Below, one piece after another: positions 1 to 8,557 of a stretch of 34,297 bases of DNA. Source of the stretch: a virus. The stretch's first letter is position 1. Each line of letters starts with the position of its first letter. The notes beneath the pieces are model-generated. The model was not told where the DNA came from. It was given only the letters and a program-made list of their open reading frames with translations, and ran no database searches. The translations under genes were made by a program, and so were the position numbers. The stretch is taken from the IMG/VR virus record IMGVR_UViG_3300017971_000168, positions 1-34,297 of that record. The stretch is one strand, 5' to 3'.

Positions 1-123
1 AGTTCTATCCCAAATGCTTTCTGTAGCGACTGCATCGTCAACATATTTTTTATTTGGAATATCATTATTATCAGTAACTAAAGTTTCATAATTAGTCGTA
101 TTAGCATGCAGAGTTGATCCGTC
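1..123. repeat. Left copy of 123-bp terminal direct repeat (circular contig overlap)
   Basis: These bases are identical to 34175-34297. The fibre gene on the minus strand reads from here straight into 34174 without losing frame, so the repeat is best read as the assembler overlap of a circular or circularly permuted molecule rather than a physical terminal repeat. Confidence 0.93.
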
Positions 124-363
124 AGCTATTTGAATCTCGCCTTTTGTTGCATCAGAAGTGGAATCCCAAATTAAATTTTCTGATGCTGCAGTACCACCAG
201 TTATAGTTTTACCGCCTGTAACACCAGAATTTACAAATGTTCTTGTTTCTTCAGCTGTTCCCTTATAGTTGATCACTCCCGCATTAGCAATATCAAATAA
301 CCATGTTGCATCAATAATGCCACCCGGCAACGGATTATAATCACTAGTTTTTACATTGGCCAT
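1..363 (-). CDS. Repeat-containing tail fibre protein, N-terminal part (continues at 34174)
   Basis: The first 121 codons of a 388-aa protein whose remainder lies at 34174-33371; the two parts join in frame across the contig ends. The ATG at 363 has AGGAG just upstream and follows the 46-aa gene. The N-terminus reads MANVKTSDYNPLPGG. From about residue 105 begins the first of three tandem modules of about 66 residues, each with a YVD-x(7)-W pattern (KYVDDAVATESIW, KTYVDNHSTNGVW, KTYVDAHTTNGMW) followed by NAGDT and DATGG motifs. Such modular repeats are common in phage fibres. It sits among other tail genes, so a role in the fibre or its attachment is inferred. Confidence 0.82.
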   Translation of the reverse strand, partial: MANVKTSDYNPLPGGIIDATWLFDIANAGVINYKGTAEETRTFVNSGVTGGKTITGGTAASENLIWDSTSDATKGEIQIADGSTLHANTTNYETLVTDNNDIPNKKYVDDAVATESIWDRT

Positions 364-372
364 TTCTATCTC

Positions 373-513
373 CTAATAGTCTGAATTTTCTGTTATTTTG
401 TTATCACCATCTTCAGTTATTTTATTATTGCCATCTTCAGTTTCTTTGAACAAAACTTGTATAACATGTTGGTATAAACGATTTACCAACATAAACTTAT
501 GTGGTGTTTTCAT
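373..513 (-). CDS. Small protein with tandem acidic repeats (46 aa)
   Basis: It begins at an ATG that overlaps the stop of the upstream 97-aa gene (TAATG), which suggests translational coupling, with a GGAAGG segment upstream. The C-terminal half carries two near-copies of an eight-residue unit (TEDGNNKI, TEDGDNKI) and a partial third (TENSDY). No family is recognised. Its position between two tail genes suggests a late product, perhaps a small tail component, but function is unknown. It may instead be non-functional DNA kept by coupling. Confidence 0.55.
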   Translation of the reverse strand: MKTPHKFMLVNRLYQHVIQVLFKETEDGNNKITEDGDNKITENSDY

Positions 514-806
514 TATTGAGGCCTTCCTAAATCGGTACCAGTTGAACCCCAATATAAACCGCCTGCTGTTGTTCCGGCACTTAGAATTTGAGTGAACCCT
601 ATAGGCCAACCTTCACCGGCTTCTAAAATCCAATTTCCAGTTTCATCTGTAAATTTATTATACCAGCGTATCGTTCCAGCAGTTGTACATTTGACCCAAG
701 TTGCTAATTCACCAATATCGGTATCTAAAACAACTTGACCTGATTTAGTTATATATAATCCAATCGAATTGTTAATTACATTTGGATCTAAAGTTTTTGC
801 CGCCAT
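513..806 (-). CDS. Small structural protein of unknown function (97 aa)
   Basis: The ATG at 806 is preceded by TTAGGAG at good spacing. The protein starts MAAKTLDPNVINNSIG and contains segments typical of beta-rich virion proteins (SGQVVLDTDIG, GTIRWYNKF, GNWILEAGEGWPIG). It lies between the collar-type fibre gene and the repeat fibre gene in the same direction, so it is probably a tail or fibre accessory. No signal peptide or membrane segment is visible. The specific role is unknown. Confidence 0.7.
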   Translation of the reverse strand: MAAKTLDPNVINNSIGLYITKSGQVVLDTDIGELATWVKCTTAGTIRWYNKFTDETGNWILEAGEGWPIGFTQILSAGTTAGGLYWGSTGTDLGRPQ

Positions 807-815
807 TTTTTTCTC

Positions 816-2738
816 CTAAGTTTTAATTATTAACATTCTATAAATATTTTTAGATCTAGTTTCCAAGCTAGTTCTTCCGGGTGAATCAACTCCAGTTGAT
901 GGACCAGGAAAATCTCTGAAAGTGTTACCACCTTGAAAAATCAAAGGGGAAGTAGTATCAAAAACTGTTACTGTATGTGTATGTTGTTGTAAAGCATCTT
1001 CTTCAACAGTTCCAACATTATCTCCAGTTGTCCCATCACCTCTATCTCCACGTGTGTCTTTGTCAGGATCTATCCCAGCTCTTCCATTTGACCAGTTTCT
1101 AACAAACCATCCACGAGCATCTTGTAAAGCAAAATATAAAGGATCCATAATAGTTTTAAGTTTTGCTGCAACTTCTACATTTGTTTCAGTGCCGTTTAAA
1201 ATCAATGGCACCCCAACTTTTCCACCTATTGCTGGATCTACTCCAGAATTATTTATGACCATATATACATAAAATTGCTCTACAGAAAGCCCATTATCAA
1301 TTCCTTCAAAATCAAAATAAGAACCAGGAGTAATTGATGTTGCTGGTAAGGTTTGAATTGTAAATATTTCAGGTAATGAAGGTGTTCCTTGTTGTGTTAC
1401 GGTAACTGTAAATCCAGAAGTACCGGCTGTTGCATCTGCAACACTTCCATTTTCTTTAGCCGTAAATGTTACGGTATCCGTTACAACAGTCGCATCTCCA
1501 TATTCATAACCATAATCTTTTCCTATAACAGCAGCCAAATTTAAATATAAAGCAGTTAAATGCGTAGTGCCATGTTCTGGCAGCCATCCATCTGGAGCAG
1601 TATCTGTAGGCCACCATACTTCGGTACCAGCTGGTATAACTTGTTCCCACGTAAGATTACCTAATTCATCAGTACATAAATATTTTTTATTTGCCGTTGA
1701 AACTATAGAAATCGGTAATTCAGGAATTCCTAAACCAACTGATTCTGCATTACTATAACCGGTAGGCAAATAATTGTATTCTAGTTCATCTGGTCCTCTT
1801 AATATTTGAACTCGCGCAATATCCATTTGGCTTGTTACTCCAGGAGGAAATCTAAAACCAACATCTAGATAATTTTCTGTACTAAAATCTATACTTTTAC
1901 CGTTTACAGAATCAATTGTAAAAGTTTCAACATATTTGGTCCAAGAGGATGCTATTGTAATTCCAGACGCTGGAGTTTTAGTATTTGACGGAGACCCTCC
2001 GCTTCCAAAGTTTTGTGTGTAAACAACATCGAGAGGAGTTCCTGAAGAAGTTTGAGCATAAAAGACAAGTGTAATAGTTTCTCCAGAAAAACTTCTTACA
2101 TCATTGATTCTTATAATAAAATCATTTTCATTTTCACCTGCACCACCAGTTGTCGTTTCTTGACTAAAATAATTTATAGGATTTCCTGGTACTGTTGTTT
2201 GGCCAATTCCAAAAGCTACAAATTCTAAAGTTCGAGTTGCATTTGTATTGTTCCTTTTATAATACCAATTTGCCAATGCAACTTTAGTATCTCCAGCTGG
2301 TATTTGTGAGGTTTCAAATTTAGGTTTGATAGGTTGAGCAAAATCTGCAATAACTGCATAATTGGTAAAATCAACTTCGTCTACTACCGGCCCTGGTCCT
2401 TCACTAGGTCCAAAATTATCCCAAGTTCTTAAAATATTCCCTGCATCAGGAGGAAGGGTAGGGTTTTGATCTGCTGTTGTAAGAACTAAATAATATAATT
2501 CATCATCTGCAAAATAAGTCACATAAGGATCTGGAATTGCTCCACTAGAATCTAGCTCAATAGGATTAGTATAAAAATCTGAAGGATCTGTGGGGTCTTC
2601 AATTTTTGAAATATTCTTTTTAGTACTATGGTCAGTAGCTTTATATGAATAAAGATAACCTCCTTGCACTAATTCCCCGGTCATAGGATCTGTTAATTCA
2701 GTTATAAGACTTCCTATTAATGTATAATTTACTGCCAT
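816..2738 (-). CDS. Tail fibre with collar-type C-terminal domain (640 aa)
   Basis: The N-terminal 100 residues have the layout of phage tailspike and fibre head-binding domains: GGYLYSYKA, then NPIELDSSGAIPDPYVTYFADDE and YYLVLTTADQNP. The middle contains a beta-rich carbohydrate-module-like stretch. From about residue 375, GTEVWWPTDTAPDGWLPEHG matches the phage tail collar pattern (PF07484-like), followed by GRAGIDPDKDTRGDRG, QQHTHTV and a C-terminal ETRSKNIYRMLIIK tail. This HTH...ETRxxN ending is characteristic of short tail fibres. The start ATG overlaps the stop of the upstream gene (TAATG) and has AAGGAG. Receptor binding is the likely role. It follows the ejection genes, where P22-like phages place adhesin genes. 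Confidence 0.86.
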   Translation of the reverse strand: MAVNYTLIGSLITELTDPMTGELVQGGYLYSYKATDHSTKKNISKIEDPTDPSDFYTNPIELDSSGAIPDPYVTYFADDELYYLVLTTADQNPTLPPDAGNILRTWDNFGPSEGPGPVVDEVDFTNYAVIADFAQPIKPKFETSQIPAGDTKVALANWYYKRNNTNATRTLEFVAFGIGQTTVPGNPINYFSQETTTGGAGENENDFIIRINDVRSFSGETITLVFYAQTSSGTPLDVVYTQNFGSGGSPSNTKTPASGITIASSWTKYVETFTIDSVNGKSIDFSTENYLDVGFRFPPGVTSQMDIARVQILRGPDELEYNYLPTGYSNAESVGLGIPELPISIVSTANKKYLCTDELGNLTWEQVIPAGTEVWWPTDTAPDGWLPEHGTTHLTALYLNLAAVIGKDYGYEYGDATVVTDTVTFTAKENGSVADATAGTSGFTVTVTQQGTPSLPEIFTIQTLPATSITPGSYFDFEGIDNGLSVEQFYVYMVINNSGVDPAIGGKVGVPLILNGTETNVEVAAKLKTIMDPLYFALQDARGWFVRNWSNGRAGIDPDKDTRGDRGDGTTGDNVGTVEEDALQQHTHTVTVFDTTSPLIFQGGNTFRDFPGPSTGVDSPGRTSLETRSKNIYRMLIIKT

Positions 2739-3937
2739 TAAAGTTCTCCTTCATATCTTGGAATAACATCTCTACCTAGTAAATATGCTATAGTTGGTAA
2801 TGCTGCTTTCCAAGCAAATTGTTTTAAAGCCGGCTTCCCACCTAATGGTCCAGGGTAAAGACCAGTAATTTTTCTAATTCTTGTTGCAGGCCGTAATGTT
2901 GCCTCAGGAATTTCATATCCACTAATAGCCCTTCTGATTCCTTTTACACTTCCTTTTTCTCCTAAAAGATCTCTCAATGCTTTAAACTCTCTAAAAGGAA
3001 CAACGTTTTGTCTGTAATGTTCTGCAGCTTGTTCATATTGATTATATTTTCCTTCAGAAATACGACCTAAATGACTACCAACATCATCACTTAATGAATT
3101 TATAGTATCATCAAGCATATCAATTCTTTTGGCATCGGTTCTATCACCACTACCTAGATCTACTCTAGCTTTAGTTTTTATTTTTAATTTATCTAAATCA
3201 CTCCTAAGATGATGTAAATTTTCAATCGAAGGGTCTTCATTATAAGTATTTAAGGCTCTTTTTATTGGCCTTTCTCCTTTGTATTCATCTAAGAGACTTT
3301 GCAAATTCTGATAACTTTCTGGAGACATTTGTACTGCTTCTTTTTCAGTCCCTTTAAAAACATTTCCGTATAATTTTCTGGCTAACCCCTTTTGCTTTGT
3401 AGCTGCAGATTTTATTAACCTTCCTAAAGCTGCATCAGATAAATATGCAGGTGCATGTCTTAATATTCCTAATAAATAATCTCCGGCTCCTCCAGCAGCA
3501 CCCATTAATGCAGCTTCCGTACGAGGGATTACCCCTCCTTCTGCTGTAACTGCGCCAGCACCTCCATAGGCAAGCATTCTTGGAATCAAAGATGCCTCTT
3601 CTGCAAATCTTCCTACTCCGGCGCCTGGTAAGGTAGTAGTTAAAACATCCCCCGTCATTTCTCCGTATTTAGCTTCTGGCAATTCTTGTAATTTAGGTGT
3701 CATGGCAAACATTGATTCTTGTGGAGATTGCAAATGAGTTCCTAAAATTTTATTTAAGGCATATGTCCCCAATTGGTTAATAGCATGTCCAGCTTTCACG
3801 CCACTTTGCAATACTCCTAGGCCGTAGGCAGCGGCTTTTTCCCCTAAAGTTGGAATTGATCTAGTTTTTATACCAGGATATGGACCAGTATCTTGAACTT
3901 CTCTTGTCGTTATGCCAGGATAAGAATTATTTGCCAT
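2738..3937 (-). CDS. DNA-ejection (gp16-like) internal virion protein (399 aa)
   Basis: This is the third of three genes in the positions of P22 genes 7, 20 and 16. The protein begins MANNSYPGITTREVQDTG, with a repeated YPGI-T-R motif (YPGITTR, YPGIKTR). It then has Ala/Gly-rich helical stretches (about residues 35-70 and 100-170) and long charged helices to the C-terminus. It is shorter than P22 gp16 (609 aa), so the assignment rests on gene order and character rather than close similarity. The ATG overlaps the upstream stop (TAATG) with AGGAG in front. Ejection proteins are packaged in the head and enter the cell with the DNA. Confidence 0.66.
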   Translation of the reverse strand: MANNSYPGITTREVQDTGPYPGIKTRSIPTLGEKAAAYGLGVLQSGVKAGHAINQLGTYALNKILGTHLQSPQESMFAMTPKLQELPEAKYGEMTGDVLTTTLPGAGVGRFAEEASLIPRMLAYGGAGAVTAEGGVIPRTEAALMGAAGGAGDYLLGILRHAPAYLSDAALGRLIKSAATKQKGLARKLYGNVFKGTEKEAVQMSPESYQNLQSLLDEYKGERPIKRALNTYNEDPSIENLHHLRSDLDKLKIKTKARVDLGSGDRTDAKRIDMLDDTINSLSDDVGSHLGRISEGKYNQYEQAAEHYRQNVVPFREFKALRDLLGEKGSVKGIRRAISGYEIPEATLRPATRIRKITGLYPGPLGGKPALKQFAWKAALPTIAYLLGRDVIPRYEGEL

Positions 3938-5277
3938 TATATTCTCCTGAATTTATATTGTTTAATAGCTTTCTGCACATCTGAACTTAAAACCTCAATA
4001 GTCTTACCTTCAGGTGTTTTCATTTTTACAAAAGATGTTACTGTTGTGGGTTGCTGTTTAACTACAGTTGGTTGCGGCGTTGGCTTTTTAGTTTGTTGCT
4101 TTAAATTTTGTAACAAAGGTTGTCTTTGTTGATGATAAAATTTTGCATCATTAGCAGCTCTTAAATCTGTTTTAAATTCTCTATCAAATAAATCTTCTAC
4201 ACCAGCTTGAGAATTCAATACCTGTTGTGGATTACTTAAAAACTTAACCGGACGCAAATTATTTAACCATCTTTTTACATTTACAGGCATTATCGAACCT
4301 TTATAAAAAGTAATTAAATTTGAAGCCAATGCGTCAGTATTAGCCAAGTAATTCTGATACGCTTGGTACGATGGGGTGGTTTGTCCCTTTAAAGCATTTT
4401 TTTTGTCTTCAGCCAACAATATTTGCCCCTTCGGTCCAGAATATTTAGCTATTAATGGTAATTGAGTATTTAATCTTCTGAATATTTGATGTGCTTGAGC
4501 GCCAAAACGTATTCGTTGTCTAAGCCCAGGATCTGTAGTTAGTTTGTTTACATTTTGTGCGGTTTGATTGGCGAGCCTATCATAATCTTCTGGTGGCATC
4601 GGCGGCAGCGCATTAGGAATCGCAGCAGGAGGAGTTGCTTTGGCGATTGGTGATTGTCCTGCTTGTATTTGTTGTGTAGCTTGAACAGGAGGAACTATAT
4701 TCCCAGTTTGACCAGCTGGTTTTACTCCAACAATTGCATGTAAAGCTGTTGGGGATTGATTTAATGCTGGATATCGCATTTGATAATAATCATCAAAAGA
4801 AATTGATTTGTGCCCAGCTTTTTGCAATTGAGAATTATATTGCTGCCAACCTTGCACCATTTGATTTTTTAAAAGAGGTTGCATATATTTTAAGGCAACA
4901 TTTGATTTATAATATTGCCCTTTTCCAGCTTTTTCAGACATCATAGCATCAAAAGCGCGTCTCGCATCCTGATATGTTGGGCTATTTTCTCCTTCATGTA
5001 ATCTCAACATTTCCATGGCTTGTGATATTCCTGCTGGTCCGGGAAGAATTTGCCCTCCATAAGGCAATCCCATTTTATGGGTCTGTGCCTGAGCTAATTG
5101 AGTAGCAGCTTGGGCTCGTGCTAAATTAGCGGCAAGTTCTTGCCTTTTTTGTTGCATTATCTCTTGTTGCTGCTGTATTTGACGTTGCCTTTGTGTTTCT
5201 CTTAACATTGCTCCTAAAGCTCCCCCTGGAGCAATAGGAAGTGATCTTGGATCTAATCCTGCTGGTATAAATGCCAT
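3937..5277 (-). CDS. DNA-ejection (gp20-like) internal virion protein (446 aa)
   Basis: A Gln/Ala-rich, mostly helical protein close to the length of P22 gp20 (471 aa) and in the same place in the gene order. Residues 25-65 form a Gln-rich coiled coil (RQRQIQQQQEIMQQKRQ). A Pro/Gln-rich linker follows at about 185-230, and a second helical part ends in another Gln/Pro/Thr-rich segment (QQTKKPTPQPTVVKQQP). The start has an SD (AGGAGAAG) eight bases upstream. No enzyme motif is seen. It is probably carried in the capsid and ejected with the DNA; the assignment is by synteny. Confidence 0.66.
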   Translation of the reverse strand: MAFIPAGLDPRSLPIAPGGALGAMLRETQRQRQIQQQQEIMQQKRQELAANLARAQAATQLAQAQTHKMGLPYGGQILPGPAGISQAMEMLRLHEGENSPTYQDARRAFDAMMSEKAGKGQYYKSNVALKYMQPLLKNQMVQGWQQYNSQLQKAGHKSISFDDYYQMRYPALNQSPTALHAIVGVKPAGQTGNIVPPVQATQQIQAGQSPIAKATPPAAIPNALPPMPPEDYDRLANQTAQNVNKLTTDPGLRQRIRFGAQAHQIFRRLNTQLPLIAKYSGPKGQILLAEDKKNALKGQTTPSYQAYQNYLANTDALASNLITFYKGSIMPVNVKRWLNNLRPVKFLSNPQQVLNSQAGVEDLFDREFKTDLRAANDAKFYHQQRQPLLQNLKQQTKKPTPQPTVVKQQPTTVTSFVKMKTPEGKTIEVLSSDVQKAIKQYKFRRI

Positions 5278-5286
5278 AATCTTCTC

Positions 5287-5925
5287 CTATAAACCACCTA
5301 ATAACCCACCTAAAGCACCACCTATAGGTCCTCCAAAAAATTTTCCAATATCTGAACCCAATGTTCCTAAGCTGGCTTCTCTTTGGGCTTCCTCCCGAGC
5401 TTTCTCAATTGCTTGCTGTTCTTGGATTCTTGCAATATCTTCTGCACCACCCATTTGTTCTCTACCCATTCCTAAACCTGCTTGCAATCCCATTCCTCCA
5501 AGTCCGCGCATTCCTCCCATATACTGCTGCCCAATTCCTAGCACATTTTGCAAATATTGCTGCATATCTTGGGAAGCTAAACCTTGACTATAACGCGCAA
5601 TATCTTTAGCTTCTTGGCCAGAGCCTGTCAATCCTAGAGCTGCTGCTTTGTTCATTAATGCTTGAGTGCCTTCATGTTCTTGAAATTTGGCTCCTGGAGA
5701 CATTTGATATCCTGACAAAATGCTTTGTAAATATGCCTTAGGATCAGCCATTCCTTGAAGATGCTTGTATAAATCACTTGTGGCTTCTGTCCCAACCTGC
5801 TGGTATGGAGATAAATACCCTAAAGATGCTTGCGTAGCCTGTTGGATTCCTGGAATAATTTGTCCATATCCTTTTTCCATTGTTTGATATGGTGTGGTTC
5901 CTAAAATATTTGCAAAAAATGACAT
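5287..5925 (-). CDS. DNA-ejection (gp7-like) internal virion protein (212 aa)
   Basis: Length is close to P22 gp7 (229 aa) and it heads the three-gene ejection block. The N-terminal two thirds are helical with many Gln and Tyr; around residues 138-158 it is Gly/Met-rich (MGGMRGLGGMG), and the C-terminus is Gly-rich and hydrophobic (FFGGPIGGALGGLLGG), a pattern fitting membrane insertion. The ATG has GAGGTG upstream. This family leaves the virion during DNA entry. Function is inferred from order and composition. Confidence 0.7.
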   Translation of the reverse strand: MSFFANILGTTPYQTMEKGYGQIIPGIQQATQASLGYLSPYQQVGTEATSDLYKHLQGMADPKAYLQSILSGYQMSPGAKFQEHEGTQALMNKAAALGLTGSGQEAKDIARYSQGLASQDMQQYLQNVLGIGQQYMGGMRGLGGMGLQAGLGMGREQMGGAEDIARIQEQQAIEKAREEAQREASLGTLGSDIGKFFGGPIGGALGGLLGGL

Positions 5926-5933
5926 ATATCACC

Positions 5934-6380
5934 TCATGTATTTTTAGACCTACTTACTTCAAGCCATAAATCTTGAGATTTGTTATATCTTAAAGTAAGC
6001 ATATCATTTAACTCTAAATTGAAACTTGCTGCGCCCGCTAATTTCAATCCATTCCCGTCTGTAAGCTCTACATGACCAGTTCCACTGGCACCTTCTAATG
6101 TAATTCGTTGGCCATCAATTCCACCTTGGCTAATTTGGGGATTAGCAGTAATAGTAATTGGAGAACCTGTAGAGCTTTCAATTCTTATTAACAATTCTTT
6201 ATAATCTGATTTTACTTTAACTCCATTTGCTGCAACCACTTTTTGAGCCGCATCTATTGGCGAACCATTTCTTACAAGCTGATGTAAAGAAGTAAGCCAA
6301 TTATCAACGTTAACCCATTGTTCTTTAAGGTTATTATTAACTATTTCATGGATATTTGGTTTAATGCTTTTAGTGGTCAT
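5934..6380 (-). CDS. Virion protein with a C-terminal module shared with the repeat fibre (148 aa)
   Basis: The start at 6380 is chosen because GGAGGTGACC precedes it and it overlaps the stop of the gp10-like gene (ATGA); an upstream ATG at 6401 lacks these. Residues 1-60 are helical. The last 75 residues (from TITANPQISQGG to LEVSRSKN) align with the C-terminus of the 388-aa fibre (TITANPQIPVPS to VEQSRSDN), including the GNGL, LNDM and SRSxN positions. In P22 this slot holds the tail needle gene 26 and gene 14; the needle is not recognisable here. A head-tail or tail-plug role is possible but unproven. Confidence 0.75.
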   Translation of the reverse strand: MTTKSIKPNIHEIVNNNLKEQWVNVDNWLTSLHQLVRNGSPIDAAQKVVAANGVKVKSDYKELLIRIESSTGSPITITANPQISQGGIDGQRITLEGASGTGHVELTDGNGLKLAGAASFNLELNDMLTLRYNKSQDLWLEVSRSKNT

Positions 6381-7798
6381 ATGGTCACCTCCGCAAAACA
6401 ATTCATAATTGCAAAATTAGTTTGATTATAAAATTCTGCTTCTAAAACCATACTTCCATATTCAAAATAGCCAAGCCGATAAAATTCGGTATGAGCATCT
6501 GTTAAACCCAATTGACCAATATAACTTGATAGTTGATTTGCAAAAGTAACGCCACTATCTCTTGAAACCCTTAATAAAAGAGCTGGTTCTTCATCTTTTC
6601 CAGTTTCTAATCCGACACCTTGTTGTATAAAAAACCTAACTTGCTGTACAGAAAAAGGATCGCCATTATTGGGAATAAATATATTGCTAATCCATTTTCT
6701 TTTAATACCAACACCATCATCAGAAAAATATTCATTATTAAAATCATATAAAATTGGTAATTCATAATCACCCACATATTTCTTTCCATTGAAAAACACA
6801 TGAGTTTGTGCGCGATGTCTGTCTTCGTCTTTGTAAGCAAGCCTGCTCCAAGTTCTTGAATTAAAACAATAAAGCCAAGATCTGTTTGCAGTAGTGAAAT
6901 TAATTTGATAAAAGAGATGCCCATTTTCAATATACATGAAACCTCTGGCATCTGTTACGATATCATAAGATTGGAATTCTTTTTCAACGTCTGGGGTACT
7001 AATCCTGCGCGGAGATCCTCCCTCAGAGGCTACAACAGAAGTGATTCCCTGCTTATCATAGCCAATCCAAGTCATGATACCGCCTTCAGATGCAATCACC
7101 CCAGGGTTCACAACTCCATATTCTAAAACGAGACTTTCATCACGAGCAACCGGTGATTCACCACCTTGAAGTACCCAAACTTCAGTTACTCTTCTTCCGA
7201 AAATATATAAGCGCCCTCTAAATACATGTACTGCTACAGCATCATCTGGATATGTTGTAATATCAATTCTATTTAAGGTATTCCAATCTGTTGGATCATC
7301 TATACCAGAATAATAAATCTCATTTGAATCGCCTTTAATAACATAAAACCTATCACCATATGCTGCTACATCTTGAGGTAAACTTGGAAATCCTGCTATA
7401 TTCAATTCTGTATAAATATTTGTAGATTTATTGTATCTATAACCTTTAACACCATCAACAAATACGATATCAGTTTTTGTATCATCTATACCTACGTATC
7501 CTTGAGAAGTCGTAAGTGTGATTCCCGGGATTATATTTAATCCTGGGTCTACTTGAACTATTCTATCTCCCACTACAACTTGAACATTATCAACTAACCT
7601 TGAAATATAAGTGTTTCTTATTCCTCCTGAACGCCCAAAATTTAATCCATTTGAAGAGTCTAGGCCTGGAGTAATAAACAATTTATGTTTACCATCATGA
7701 GTAGAAATATCATACATATTTAAAAGATCGGCAGGGGATGCCTGCATAGGATCAGCTTTTCCATACCCTCCGCCAACTGGTATTTCAATTAAGGCCAT
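6377..7798 (-). CDS. Packaged-DNA stabilisation protein, P22 gp10-like (473 aa)
   Basis: The length equals P22 gp10 (472 aa) and it sits directly after the gp4-like gene as in P22. The N-terminus MALIEIPVGGGYGKADPMQA, the early LNMYDIS and PGLDSSNG segments, and repeated strands with alternating Trp/Tyr (WNTLNRIDITTYPDD, GRLYIFGRRVTEVW) resemble the beta-propeller-like gp10 tail hub. It probably assembles under the portal and gp4 to close the filled head and bind the fibre apparatus. The ATG overlaps the upstream stop (TTAATGG), and its terminal TGA is shared with the next ATG. Confidence 0.82.
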   Translation of the reverse strand: MALIEIPVGGGYGKADPMQASPADLLNMYDISTHDGKHKLFITPGLDSSNGLNFGRSGGIRNTYISRLVDNVQVVVGDRIVQVDPGLNIIPGITLTTSQGYVGIDDTKTDIVFVDGVKGYRYNKSTNIYTELNIAGFPSLPQDVAAYGDRFYVIKGDSNEIYYSGIDDPTDWNTLNRIDITTYPDDAVAVHVFRGRLYIFGRRVTEVWVLQGGESPVARDESLVLEYGVVNPGVIASEGGIMTWIGYDKQGITSVVASEGGSPRRISTPDVEKEFQSYDIVTDARGFMYIENGHLFYQINFTTANRSWLYCFNSRTWSRLAYKDEDRHRAQTHVFFNGKKYVGDYELPILYDFNNEYFSDDGVGIKRKWISNIFIPNNGDPFSVQQVRFFIQQGVGLETGKDEEPALLLRVSRDSGVTFANQLSSYIGQLGLTDAHTEFYRLGYFEYGSMVLEAEFYNQTNFAIMNCFAEVTI

Positions 7799-8514
7799 TA
7801 AGTTTTAACTCCTAGATTGTTATAATACCATTGTCTGCGTCCTATAAGGGCGTCAGATACACGAAGGGATGTATCATAATCGTTCATTACTCTCAGGTGA
7901 TCTTCAAACTTTTTAAGTCGTGTTTCGTGTCTCTCAGTCCAATTACGCGGTAAATATTCTAATGCTAATTCTTTTGCTAATGCATATTTTAAATATTGAA
8001 GAAAATAAGGAGGTACATTTGTAATATCAGTATTAAGCTCAAGATCGCTCAAAATGAATTTTGCTTTTATTTCACAATCATACGCTATGTCAGGTTTAGC
8101 TATGAAAATTAAATTGGTTTGTCCTATTTCATTCTGAATAAAGCAGGAGGCCGGTCGACCCTGAGCTGATTCATAATAAATTACTGAATAATAATCTCTA
8201 TCTGAAATAACTCTAACCGGGTAACGAGTTCCACTTGCTATTAATGCTACTTCTTTTAATGCTGAGATTCGATTGTGATCAACATCGTTACCCGGATTTC
8301 TTCCGATCGTATATTCTCTTTTTCCTGGAGTCATAGCAAATGTCAAAAGCTCATAAAAAGCTACATAAGACATTTCAGAACTGTTTTCATCTAATATATC
8401 ATTAAGCATATCCAATGCTTCTGTGACTTTATACCCTTCAATACTTCTATCTTGAGTATATAAGCCAGCTTTACGAAACGACTGTTCGATCAATCTATTA
8501 ACAGTTCTGGCCAT
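7798..8514 (-). CDS. Head-tail adaptor, P22 gp4-like (238 aa)
   Basis: The N-terminal half matches the gp4 adaptor pattern: MARTVNRLIEQSFRKAGLYT, then a helix with ALDMLNDILDENSSE and a loop with FAMTPGKREYTIG. It is longer than P22 gp4 (166 aa), as in many environmental P22-like phages. The C-terminus is helical and basic (RHETRLKKFEDHLRVM). It lies between coat and gp10-like genes. The SD TTAGGAG is upstream and the 3' end abuts the gp10-like start. It should bind the portal ring once DNA is packaged. Confidence 0.8.
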   Translation of the reverse strand: MARTVNRLIEQSFRKAGLYTQDRSIEGYKVTEALDMLNDILDENSSEMSYVAFYELLTFAMTPGKREYTIGRNPGNDVDHNRISALKEVALIASGTRYPVRVISDRDYYSVIYYESAQGRPASCFIQNEIGQTNLIFIAKPDIAYDCEIKAKFILSDLELNTDITNVPPYFLQYLKYALAKELALEYLPRNWTERHETRLKKFEDHLRVMNDYDTSLRVSDALIGRRQWYYNNLGVKT

Positions 8515-8525
8515 TTTATTCTCCT

Positions 8526-8552
8526 AAAAAGAGGAGGGGACATTTGCCCCCT
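8526..8552 (-). terminator. Weak terminator-like hairpin after the coat gene
   Basis: On the minus strand, GGGG and CCCC arms enclose a short loop (CAAATG) and are followed by CCTCTTTTT just past the coat stop. The stem is short, so partial termination is likely. It would lower transcription of the adaptor and tail genes relative to coat. The T-run also sits next to the SD of the gp4-like gene. Confidence 0.5.
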
Positions 8553-8557
8553 ATAAA

